NCBI RefSeq assembly: GCF_001422245.1
Contig: NZ_LMMM01000021.1
Span: 168,414-232,413 of the forward strand
Reading direction: 5' to 3'
Origin: Rhizobium sp. Leaf262
GTDB taxonomy: Bacteria; Pseudomonadota; Alphaproteobacteria; Rhizobiales; Rhizobiaceae
DNA length: 64,000 nt
Shown: positions 1 to 9,400 of the stretch, one piece after another
Layout: every line of letters begins with the position of its first letter
Position numbering within the stretch: the first letter of the stretch is position 1
Notes under the pieces: generated by a model
The model's input: only the letters and a program-made list of their open reading frames with translations
Databases searched by the model: none
Told to the model about the DNA's origin: nothing
Position numbers and translations under genes: made by a program

Positions 1-99
1 TTCGGTGGCCGCAAGGCATCCTCCTTCGGCCCGCGTGAGCAGGGCAAATACGCGAGCGAGTTCTTCACCACGGTGAAGACGGCCTATACGCTGGCCTGA
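1..99 (+). CDS. aldehyde dehydrogenase, C-terminal end (partial)
   Basis: Only the last 32 codons lie in the window, ending in TGA. The peptide contains SSFGPREQGKYASEFFTT and ends KTAYTLA. This is the usual C-terminus of NAD(P)-dependent aldehyde dehydrogenases, where a glycine-rich patch and an EFFT/KT beta strand form the oligomerisation arm. The GPREQG form recalls 2-oxoglutarate-semialdehyde dehydrogenases, but the catalytic Cys and Glu lie outside the window, so the substrate cannot be set. A strong terminator follows within 20 bases, so this is probably the last gene of its transcript. Confidence 0.7.
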   Translation, partial: FGGRKASSFGPREQGKYASEFFTTVKTAYTLA

Positions 100-118
100 C
101 ATCGGCATCTAAAAAAAC

Positions 119-149
119 GATCCCCGGCACTGTCCGGGGATTTTTTTTG
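119..149 (+). terminator. Rho-independent terminator after the aldehyde dehydrogenase
   Basis: The hairpin ATCCCCGG-ac-t-gtCCGGGGAT is followed directly by a run of eight T residues. It sits 20 bases past the stop codon. Confidence 0.9.
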
Positions 150-215
150 CCTCTTTTCCGGAGGCGATTTCTGCCTATGGTGGGAGCGCAAAACAGGTAG
201 AGAGACAGGGACAGC

Positions 216-1193
216 ATGACAGATATTTCGATGATCGAGGCGGCACGCCAGCGTATTGGTTCCGAGGCGGTCCGCACGCCGTTGCTGTCATCGCCCTTTC
301 TGGACGAGATTGCCGGGCGCAGAATTCTGGTAAAGGCCGAATGCCTACAACGCACCGGTTCTTTCAAATTTCGCGGCGGCTGGTCTGCCGTTTCAGGCAT
401 TGCCGAGGATGTGCGCCAGCGCGGCGTCATCGCCTTTTCCTCCGGCAACCACGCGCAGGGCGTGGCGCTGGCTGCAGCCTTGCATGGTGTTCCCGCCGTC
501 ATCATCATGCCGCAGGATGCGCCGAAGATAAAAATCGACAATACCAAAGCCTACGGGGCCGAAGTCGTCCTGTTCGACCGCTCCAAAGACGACCGCGACG
601 CCATCGGCGCGAAACTTTCGCAGGAGCGAGGCCTGACGCTGATCAAGCCCTTCGATGAACCCCTGGTCATTGCCGGGCAGGGCACGGTGGGTCTAGAAAT
701 TGCCGAGCAGGGGCAGGAGCTGGGCATCGATGAGGCCGAGGTTCTGATTCCCTGCGGTGGCGGCGGCCTGACATCGGGCATCGCGCTGGCCCTGGAAGCT
801 AGAGCACCGCGTTACACGGTGCGGACCTGCGAGCCGGAAAAATTCGATGACGTTGCCCGCTCGCTGGCATCGGGCAGAATAGAGCGCAATCAGGCACTGT
901 CAGGTTCGGTCTGCGACGCGATCATCACGCCGCAGCCTGGCAATATCACCTTTCCACTGATGGTGACGCGCTGCGGCAAGGGAATAGCCGTTTCGGAAAA
1001 CGAGGCTTTGAAAGCCATGGTTCTCGCCTTCCTTAGATTGAAGATCGTCGTGGAGCCCGGTGGAGCGGTTGCGCTCGCCGCAGCGCTCTTTCACCCCAAT
1101 GAATTCGAAACGGACACGATGATCGCGGTCGCGTCGGGCGGCAATGTCGACCCTGATGTCATGGCGTCAGCCCTGTCGCGTTTTGCGACTTAA
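216..1193 (+). CDS. PLP-dependent threonine/serine dehydratase
   Basis: This is a fold-type II PLP enzyme expected to deaminate threonine or serine to a 2-oxo acid in the cytoplasm. The PLP lysine is K51 in TGSFKFRG. The phosphate and substrate loop SSGNHAQG is at residues 75-82, and the glycine-rich phosphate cup PCGGGGLTSG lies near residue 180. At 325 residues it lacks the C-terminal ACT-type regulatory domain of biosynthetic IlvA, so a catabolic TdcB-like dehydratase, a hydroxyaspartate ammonia-lyase or a serine racemase are all possible. It is transcribed alone, and an AG-rich stretch (GAGAGACAGGGAC) precedes the ATG. Confidence 0.88.
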   Translation: MTDISMIEAARQRIGSEAVRTPLLSSPFLDEIAGRRILVKAECLQRTGSFKFRGGWSAVSGIAEDVRQRGVIAFSSGNHAQGVALAAALHGVPAVIIMPQDAPKIKIDNTKAYGAEVVLFDRSKDDRDAIGAKLSQERGLTLIKPFDEPLVIAGQGTVGLEIAEQGQELGIDEAEVLIPCGGGGLTSGIALALEARAPRYTVRTCEPEKFDDVARSLASGRIERNQALSGSVCDAIITPQPGNITFPLMVTRCGKGIAVSENEALKAMVLAFLRLKIVVEPGGAVALAAALFHPNEFETDTMIAVASGGNVDPDVMASALSRFAT

Positions 1194-1529
1194 CCGTCTT
1201 CTTTCTCGACAGGCAAACAAGGGCAGCCAGCTGGGTGGCAGCCATAGTTCTGGTTCGGAAACCGGCGCGAAAGGTTCCGACAATCGGGGCCGATGCCTAA
1301 CACGTTACTCAACCGTTAACATTCGCGTTGAACCGAAGACGCTGCTGCGCGTTATTTCGCCAAGATCGGAAAGATCGATAGGGGTTGGGAGGCCCTCACG
1401 ATCAGTATTTTTCCCGATTGTGGCAACATATGGAAAATCATCTCTACAGAATAGTCGGAAATAGCGATATTCTAACGTCCATGATCGCAGTGCCGTTCAA
1501 TCGGCCAAGTGTCAACGAGGGAGGGTTCG
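1194..1529. other. intergenic stretch, no gene seen
   Basis: No coding frame here shows convincing codon bias or a ribosome binding site. It probably holds the 3' end of the dehydratase transcript and the promoter of the small gene that follows. I do not recognise a hairpin followed by a T run, or a known RNA motif. Confidence 0.5.
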
Positions 1530-1673
1530 ATGTCTTATTCCAAAGCCGGAAAAATCAGAGATTTCACGCCATCGCCCGCACCGGTACGCGGTTGGCAAGC
1601 AGCACTACACACCGCCATTGTCGGCTTGTGCTTCGCATTCGTCGGTGCCGTCATCTTTGGTCTGGTGCCCTGA
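1530..1673 (+). CDS. small single-pass membrane protein (47 aa), hypothetical
   Basis: An ATG preceded by a very strong Shine-Dalgarno (GAGGGAGGG, 4-5 bases upstream) opens a 47-codon frame. The N-terminus is basic and proline-containing (SKAGKIRD, PSPAPVRG). A hydrophobic helix of about 20 residues (near 25-46) follows, ending GLVP-stop. A bidirectional terminator starts 17 bases after the stop. Codon third positions are moderately GC-rich, more so in the second half. I do not recognise the family. The strong binding site, the membrane helix and the terminator support a real gene; no function can be assigned. Confidence 0.6.
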   Translation: MSYSKAGKIRDFTPSPAPVRGWQAALHTAIVGLCFAFVGAVIFGLVP

Positions 1674-1689
1674 TCCGCACACACCGACC

Positions 1690-1720
1690 AAAAAAAGCCC
1701 GGTATATCCGGGCTTTTTTG
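1690..1720. terminator. bidirectional Rho-independent terminator
   Basis: AAAAAAGCCCGG-tatat-CCGGGCTTTTTT is a perfect 12-bp stem with a run of T on either strand. It serves the small plus-strand gene and the convergent amidohydrolase gene. Confidence 0.92.
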
Positions 1721-1730
1721 TGAGAGAAAT

Positions 1731-2924
1731 TCACACCTTCAAATAGTCTTCTGCCAGTTCAACCCAAAATGCCGTGCCGATCGGCAGAATATCGTCGTTG
1801 AAATCGAACTTGGGGTGATGAAGCGGCGGATCGTTCTCCGTTCGCTGGGTTCCCAGAAAGAAATAGGCGCCAGGACGCTCTTCAAGCATATAGGCGAAAT
1901 CTTCTGCCCACATGTTTGGCCGTGGCATCTGGCTAATTTTGCCCGCGCCTGAAAATCGCGTCGCCAGATCAATAATGTAGTCGGTTTCCGCCTTGTGATT
2001 GACCGTGGGGTTGTAACCGCGCTGATAATCGAGCGTCACCTGCATGCCGTAGCTGGCCGCCTGCCCTTCGGCGATAAGACGGATACGCTTTTCCAATTCG
2101 TCGCGGGCGTCGGGATCGAATGAGCGAATTGTCAGCAGCATTTCCGCCGTCTGCGGAATGACGTTGCTGGCCACGCCGGCATGGAAAGCACCGACCGTCA
2201 CGACGGCTGGAGTCAAAGGATGGATGTTGCGGGAAACGATCGTTTGCAACGCCATGACGATGCTGGCACCAGCAACGATCGGGTCGAGGGCGCTCTGCGG
2301 TTCGGCACCATGCCCACCATAACCATTCACGGTGATCTTGCACTCGTCGACGGCGGCCATGATCGGCCCATCCCGCAAGACGAAATGACCAAACGGCAGG
2401 TTCGGCTCGTTATGAAGGGCAAAAACGGCATCGCAGGGAAACCGTGTGAATAGGCCGTCATCGATCATGAGCAACGCGCCGCCGAAATTTTCTTCCGCGG
2501 GCTGAAAGATCAGGTGAAGCGTGCCATCGAAATTGCGGCGCTCGGCAATGATCTTCGCTGCCCCAAGAAGCATGGCGGTGTGCCCATCGTGGCCACAGGC
2601 ATGCATGACACCCGGATTCTCGCTCGCATAGTCGGCACCCGTTTCCTCGTGAATTGGCAAGGCGTCGATGTCGGCGCGAATGCCGAGAGAACGCTGGCTG
2701 CTGCCGTTGCACAACGTCGCAACCACACCCGTACCGGCCAAACCGCGTGTGACCTCATAACCCATGTCCACCAGCCTGGAGGCGATGAAATCCGACGTCT
2801 TGAATTCGGACAAGCCGATTTCCGGATTGCGATGCAGATGATGACGGATCGCCATCACATCCGGCATGTGGTTGGCAAGGGCGGCAACAGGGTCAAGCGA
2901 TTTCGTCATGGGAAAGTCCGGCAT
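1731..2924 (-). CDS. M20-family amidohydrolase (hippurate hydrolase / N-acyl amino acid amidohydrolase type)
   Basis: The family hydrolyses N-acyl or amide bonds of amino-acid conjugates with a two-metal centre. Metal-binding motifs are clear: HACGHDGH at residues 108-115 (C110, H112), QPAEE at 141-145, and a late LHHPKFDF. The lid domain around NGYGGHGAEP is typical of the HipO/AmhX/IAA-amino-acid hydrolase branch. The length of 397 residues is normal for the family. An internal Met at residue 6 is an alternative start, and neither start has a strong binding site. The gene stands alone, convergent with the small membrane-protein gene. The substrate is unknown. Confidence 0.88.
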   Translation of the reverse strand: MPDFPMTKSLDPVAALANHMPDVMAIRHHLHRNPEIGLSEFKTSDFIASRLVDMGYEVTRGLAGTGVVATLCNGSSQRSLGIRADIDALPIHEETGADYASENPGVMHACGHDGHTAMLLGAAKIIAERRNFDGTLHLIFQPAEENFGGALLMIDDGLFTRFPCDAVFALHNEPNLPFGHFVLRDGPIMAAVDECKITVNGYGGHGAEPQSALDPIVAGASIVMALQTIVSRNIHPLTPAVVTVGAFHAGVASNVIPQTAEMLLTIRSFDPDARDELEKRIRLIAEGQAASYGMQVTLDYQRGYNPTVNHKAETDYIIDLATRFSGAGKISQMPRPNMWAEDFAYMLEERPGAYFFLGTQRTENDPPLHHPKFDFNDDILPIGTAFWVELAEDYLKV

Positions 2925-3474
2925 GGTTATGAGGCACTGTATTTTACTGCAGCCTTGCTTAGCAGTGTTGCGCGCTGCTGATAAGCCGCATCCCGAGACG
3001 AAACATCGGCTTCAGCTAATCGGCTCCATCACGGCTGGTCTTTAATTCACCCCTCGGCATGGAACGGATAGCGGCTGAACTCATTCCACCCGTGGGCCAT
3101 TCTGCTGCCAAGCAAAAAGACGTGGACATCGGGGAATTTTCATGACCGAATGCAATACGATCAGTACGGGATGTTTCGCTTCGGGGGAGTACGCGAAACA
3201 GGCTCAGACACCACTGCCGCAACTCCGCGCAGGAACAGAATATGCTTCCCAAATGATTGTTTTTCTTGGAGACATGAGTACCCATGCCTAAAAACGCCAC
3301 GATAGTGGGCAACGACATGTCCTGCAACCATCGTTCGCGGGTCCGCGATGGTTCAGCAAAGGTTCAGGATCGGCACGAAATAAAGCCTTCAAAGTTGTTT
3401 CAATTTCGAAAAGCAATCTGAAACAAGTTCCGGTTAGATAGACCAGACCCTCACAGAGTGCAGAATACGAGCCG
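2925..3474. other. 550-bp regulatory interval upstream of ndvB
   Basis: It separates the divergent amidohydrolase and ndvB genes and is more AT-rich than the flanking genes. It holds an 8-bp inverted repeat AACCATCG/CGATGGTT with a 10-base loop near 3327-3354. It also holds a 49-codon frame at 3142-3291 whose codon use is weak (see findings). Promoters for both flanking genes must lie here, but I could not identify -35/-10 elements with confidence. Confidence 0.5.
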
Positions 3475-6400
3475 ATGTCATTTCATATTACGCCGACCGC
3501 CGCCGCCCGTGATTCCGAAGCAAAGCAGATCGATCACAATGATTCGATCCGTTCCGTCTACTTCACAATAGAGGAGTTGAGGGACTGCGGAGCCGAATTG
3601 TCGAAATCGGGAGCAGACGATCTCCCCGGTTTCATGGAGTTCGACTTCTTCGCGCGCCATCGTGAAAACGAAAAGGAAATCCTGCGCGTTTACCGCACCA
3701 CGGCTGTCGATGCCGAAAACGGCGCGACGATCACGCCTGCTGCGGAATGGCTGCTCGACAATCATTACGTCATCGAAGAAGCCATTCAGGAAGTGCGCCG
3801 TGATTTCCCGCGCAAATTCTACCACCAGCTACCGACGGTAAAGATCGGCAATTCGGAAATACCACGCGTCATGGCGCTGGCCTGGCTCTATGTGGCCCAT
3901 ACGCACAGCACGATTTCCCGCGAAAGCATGACGGCACTGGTCGAAGGTTACCAGACGTCGAAGACGCTCCAGATCGGCGAACTCTGGGCCCTCCCCTCGA
4001 TCCTGCGTTTCGTTCTCATCGAAAATCTGCGCCGTATCTCCATTCGCGTCGAGCGTTCGAGACGCATGCGCCAGCGCGCCAATGAGGTCGTCGATGAGAT
4101 CATCCGCCTCAACGACGCCGAAGGCTCTGCGGAACTTCTCAAGCAGATCGATTCGCTCGTGGAAGACCCGACCTTCTCGACGCAGTTCCTCTATCGCCTC
4201 AGAAACGGTTCGCAGACGTCCGGTTTCGCTCTGAACTGGCTGGAAGAGCGCCTTCGCAGCGCTGGCACGGATGCTGAAAACACCATGATGGCGGAGCATA
4301 ATCGCCTCGCCTCCGGCAATGTGACGATGGGTAACATCGTTCGAAGCCTGCGTGAGATCGACGATACGGAATGGTCTGTCTGGTTCGAGGAAGTCAGCCA
4401 TATCGACAAGGTCATGCGCGAGCAGACCGATTACGAGACACTGGATTTCGGATCCCGTAACACCTACCGCAACACCATCGAACTTCTGGCGCGTCGCTCG
4501 CCCAAGACTGAAATCGAAGTGGCGCAGGCTGCCGTCGACATGGTGGCAGAAACGGCCAACTCGACTGAAAAGCATCCGCATGCGCCGAATGTCGGAAGTT
4601 TTCTGATCGGTCAGCGCCGCAAGGAACTGGAAGAGCGGATCGGTTACAATCCGCTGTTTGCGCAGCGGGTCGTTCGCTTCATGCGCAAGTTTAACTGGCT
4701 ATCCGTTGCCGTGCCGGTCATTGCCCTGACGGCTCTGGCGATGGCAGCGGTAGGCTGGTTCCTGGCGGATGCAGGCATGCCATGGTACGTCGTGACGGCA
4801 TTCCTGCTGATGTTTGCGTTGCCGGCATCGGAAGGCGCAACCGGCCTGTTCAACACCGTGGTCACCTTCTTCGTGAAGCCGTTCCGTCTGGTCGGCTACG
4901 AGTTCAAGGAAGGCATTCCGCAGGACGCACGCACGCTCGTTGCCGTTCCCTGCATGCTGACGAGCCGCGACAGCGTCGACGAGATGGTTCGCAATCTCGA
5001 GGTTCACTATCTCGCCAATCCGCACGGTGAGATCTCCTTCGCACTGATCAGCGACTGGCGCGATGCGCAGTATGAGCAGTCGTCGGAAGACGTCGAGATT
5101 CTCGAATATGCCAAGCGCGAAGTCGCCGCATTGTCAGAGCGATATGCGTTCGACGGCAGAACACGTTTCTTCCTTCTGCATCGTCGTCGCCTCTACAATC
5201 CTGCAGAAGATTGCTGGATGGGCTGGGAGCGCAAGCGCGGCAAGCTGCATGAGCTGAACATGCTGCTGCGTGGCGACAAGGACACGACCTTCCTCAACGG
5301 CGCAAATATGGTGCCTGAGAACGTCAAATACGTCATGACGCTGGATGCCGACACGCGCCTGATGCGCGATGCCGTGACCAAGCTCGTCGGCAAGATGCAC
5401 CACCCGATCAACCGCCCGGTCCATGACCCGGTGACAGGACGCGTGATCCATGGCTACGGACTGCTTCAGCCGCGCGTGACGCCATCGCTGACGACAGGCA
5501 AGGACGCCTCCGTCTTCCAGCGGGTCTTCTCCATCAATCGCGGTATCGACCCTTACGTCTTCACCGTTTCCGATGTCTATCAGGACCTCACCTCCGAAGG
5601 CACCTTCACCGGCAAGGGTCTTTATGACGTCGATGCTTTCGAGACCGCCCTGAAGGGCCGGATCGATGAAAATGCCGTTCTCAGCCATGACCTTCTCGAA
5701 GGCTCGTTTGCGCGTTGCGCGCTGGTGACGGATGTGGAACTGGTCGAAGACTTCCCGACCCGTTACGAGGTGGAAGTCTCGCGTCAGCATCGCTGGGCGC
5801 GTGGCGACTGGCAGCTTCTGCCCTACATCATGGATATGAAGCGTGGCGTGACCGCCATCGGTCGCTGGAAGATGATCGACAACCTGCGCCGCTCGTTGAC
5901 GCCGATTGCCTGGTTCGTCGCGTCTGTTCTCGGCTGGTACTTCATGGGCCCGCTCGGCGCGCTGATCTGGCAAATCCTGCTGATCTTCTCGCTCTTCGTC
6001 GCCCCGACGATCTCACTGCTGTCGGGCCTCGTGCCGCGCTCCACCGATATTGTTCCCCAGGCGCATTTCCATACATTGTGGTCTGAGGTTCGTGCCACCA
6101 ACGCACAGGTCGCGCTTCGCATCGTCTTCATTGCCGATAGCGCCTGCATGATGGCGGACGCCATCGGTCGTTCGCTCTATCGCCTATTCGTCAGCGGCAA
6201 GCTGATGCTGGAATGGCGTACCGCTGCCTCCATTCAGTCCAGCGCACAGGGCACGATCTTCGACTATTATCGCCAGATGTGGCACGCTCCGGTCGTCGCA
6301 CTTCTGGGCCTGCTGTTTGCGTCTCTTCCGGGCGATAACGCATTCCTCGTCGGCCTGCCTTTTGCGCTCCTTTGGGTCTTTTCCCCCGCCGTTGCATGGT

Positions 6401-9400
6401 ATGTCAGCCAGTCTGCCGAAACCGAAGACCGCCTTTTCGTCTCCGAACACGTGTCGAGCGAGCTGCGCAAGATCGCTCGCCGCACATGGCGCTACTACGA
6501 GGCCTTTGTTACCTCGGGTGAAAATTACCTTCCACCTGACAACTATCAGGAAACACCCGAACCCGTCGTCGCCAGCCGTACCTCGCCAACCAATATCGGC
6601 GTCTACCTGCTGTCGGTGATCTCGGCGCGCCAGTTCGGCTGGATCAGCTTCTCGGAAACCGTCGAGCGGATGGAAAAGACCATCGAGACGGTCGAGAAGA
6701 TGGAGAAATATCGCGGCCATCTCTACAACTGGTACCACACGGACACGCTTCAGACGCTTGGTCCAAAATATGTTTCTGCCGTCGACAGCGGCAACCTTGC
6801 CGGCCACCTCATTGCCATTTCCTCGGCCTGCCGCCAGTGGGCGGAAGCACCATCGGCGCATCTTCAGGGCAATCTCGATGGCATCGGCGATGTCGCCGGT
6901 ATCCTTCGCGAAACGCTGAAGGAATTGCCTGACGATCGCAAGAACCTGCGGCCTCTGCACCGCCGTCTGGAGGAGCGCATCATCGGCTTCTCCAACGCCC
7001 TTGCCTCGGTCAAGCGCGAGCATGAATTCGCCTCGATCCGTGTCATCAATCTGGCCGTACTGGCCCGTGATATCCAGAAGTTGGCCTCTAACCTCAATCT
7101 CGAAGTCAAGTCGGAGCAGAGCGCCGAAGTTACCCGCTGGGCGCAATCGCTCGTCGATTGCTGTGAAGCGCATATTTCCGACAGTGCATTCGATCTCGCC
7201 ACCATCGATCCGTTGCGTGACCGGTTGAACTCGCTACGCGACCGCAGCCGTAACCTCGCTTTCTCGATGGATTTCGGCTTCCTGTACCGCAAGGACCGTC
7301 GCCTTCTGTCGATCGGTTATCGCGTGGACAGCAAGGAGCTGGACGAAGCCTGCTACGACCTTCTGGCGTCGGAATGCCGTCTCACCAGCCTGTTTGCGAT
7401 TGCCAAGGGCGATCTTCCGACGGAACACTGGTATCGTCTGGGCCGTCAGGTCGTGCCGATTGGCGCGCAGGGTGCGCTGGTGTCCTGGTCCGGTTCGATG
7501 TTCGAATATCTGATGCCACCGCTCGTCATGCAGGAGCGTCACGGCGGTATTCTGAACCAGACCAACAATCTGATCGTCAGGGAGCAGATGAACCATGGTC
7601 GTCGTCTCGGCACACCATGGGGCATCTCGGAAGCGGCGTTCAACGCCCGCGACCACAATATGAACTATCAGTACACCAACTTCGGTGTACCGACGCTGGG
7701 CCTGAAGCGCGGCCTTGGCCAGAACGCCGTCATCGCTCCCTATGCATCGATCCTCGCGTCGCAATACGATCCTGACGCAGCCCTGGAAAACCTGAACAAG
7801 CTCCGCAAGCTCGGTGCGCTCGGCCAGTACGGCTTCCACGACGCGGTCGACTTCACGCCGACCCGCGTGCCGGATGGAAAGGTCTGCGCCGTCGTCTATA
7901 ACTACTATGCCCACCACCATGGCATGTCGATCGCAGCCGTCGCCAACGTCGTACTCGATGGTGTGTTGCGTGAACTGTTCCACGCCGACCCTGTCATCGA
8001 AGCAGCAGAACTGCTGCTTCAGGAAAAGGCGCCGCGCGAAGTGCCTGTGATGAGCGCCAAATACGAGCCGGAAACACCCGGTAAGGAACAGGCAGACCTT
8101 CTGCGTGCCGAAGTGCGCACCATCGCCGATCCTGCCATCCGCGACCGCGAAGTGGTTTTCCTGTCAAACGGTCACTATTCCACGATTCTGACGGCAACCG
8201 GTGCTGGCTATTCCAAGTGGAACGGTCAGGCGATCTCGCGCTGGAAGGCAGACCCGACCGAGGATCGCTGGGGCACATTCCTGTTCCTGCGCGATACGGC
8301 TTCAGGTCAATGGTGGAGCGCCACCGCAGAACCACGCGTTGCCGAGGGTGAAAAGACCAAGACGGTCTTTACCGACGACAAGGCCGAGTTCCACAAGACG
8401 GTCGGCGACCTGCAAAGCGTGGTCGAATGCATCGTTGCCACCGAACACGATGCCGAAGGCCGCCGCGTGACGCTTCTCAATGTCGGTTCCGAAGACCGCT
8501 ACATCGAAGTGACCTCCTATATGGAACCGGTCATTGCCAATGATGACGATGACAGCGCCCATCCTCTGTTCTCGCGCATGTTCGTGCAGACCGAAATCGG
8601 CAAGCGCGGCGACGTCATCCGCGCCTGGCGCAACAAGCGGTCTCCGGGTGAACCAAGCACGGTCATTGCGCATCTGGCTGCCGACAATGCCGGTCCTGCA
8701 CGGCCGACCGAATTCGAGACCGACCGCGCCAAGTTCGTTGGCCGTGGCCGTTCTCTGGGTGAGGCCGCAGCCTTCGATGCGGGTGCCGCACTTTCCGGCA
8801 CGGATGGCTTCACGCTTGATCCGATCCTGTCGCTACGCCGCGTCGTGCGCGTCCCCGCGGGCAAGAAGGTCAGCGTCATCTTCTGGACCATCGCTGCGCC
8901 TAGCCGCGAGGAGGTCGATAAGGCCATCGATCGTTATCGTCACCCCGATGCTTTCGCCCATGAACTCGTTCATGCCTGGACCCGGACACAGGTGCAGATG
9001 CGTCATGTGGGTGTGACCTCGCAGCAGGCGGCGGCCTTCCAGCATCTGGCGCGCTACCTCGTCTATCCCGACATGCACCTGCGCGCGGATGCCGATACGC
9101 TGAAAACGGGTCTCGCCTCCCAGCGCTCGCTTTGGCCGCTGGCGATTTCTGGTGACTTCCCCATCTTCAGTCTTCGCATCAACGATGACATGGACATGGA
9201 TGTCGCCCGTGAGGCGCTGAGCGCGCACGAATATCTGCGTGCGCGTGGCGTGATCTTCGATCTCGTCATCGTCAACGAACGTGCAGCTTCCTATGCTCAG
9301 GACATGCAGCACGCCCTCGACTTCATCTCAGAGGCGCAACGCCGCATCAACCCGGCCGATGGCGGCAGACCCCACGTGTTCTCGGTTCGCCGCGACCTGA

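Noticed and set aside
3016..3327. A 103-codon minus-strand frame upstream of ndvB
   Set aside because: No ribosome binding site, poor codon bias and no recognisable features.
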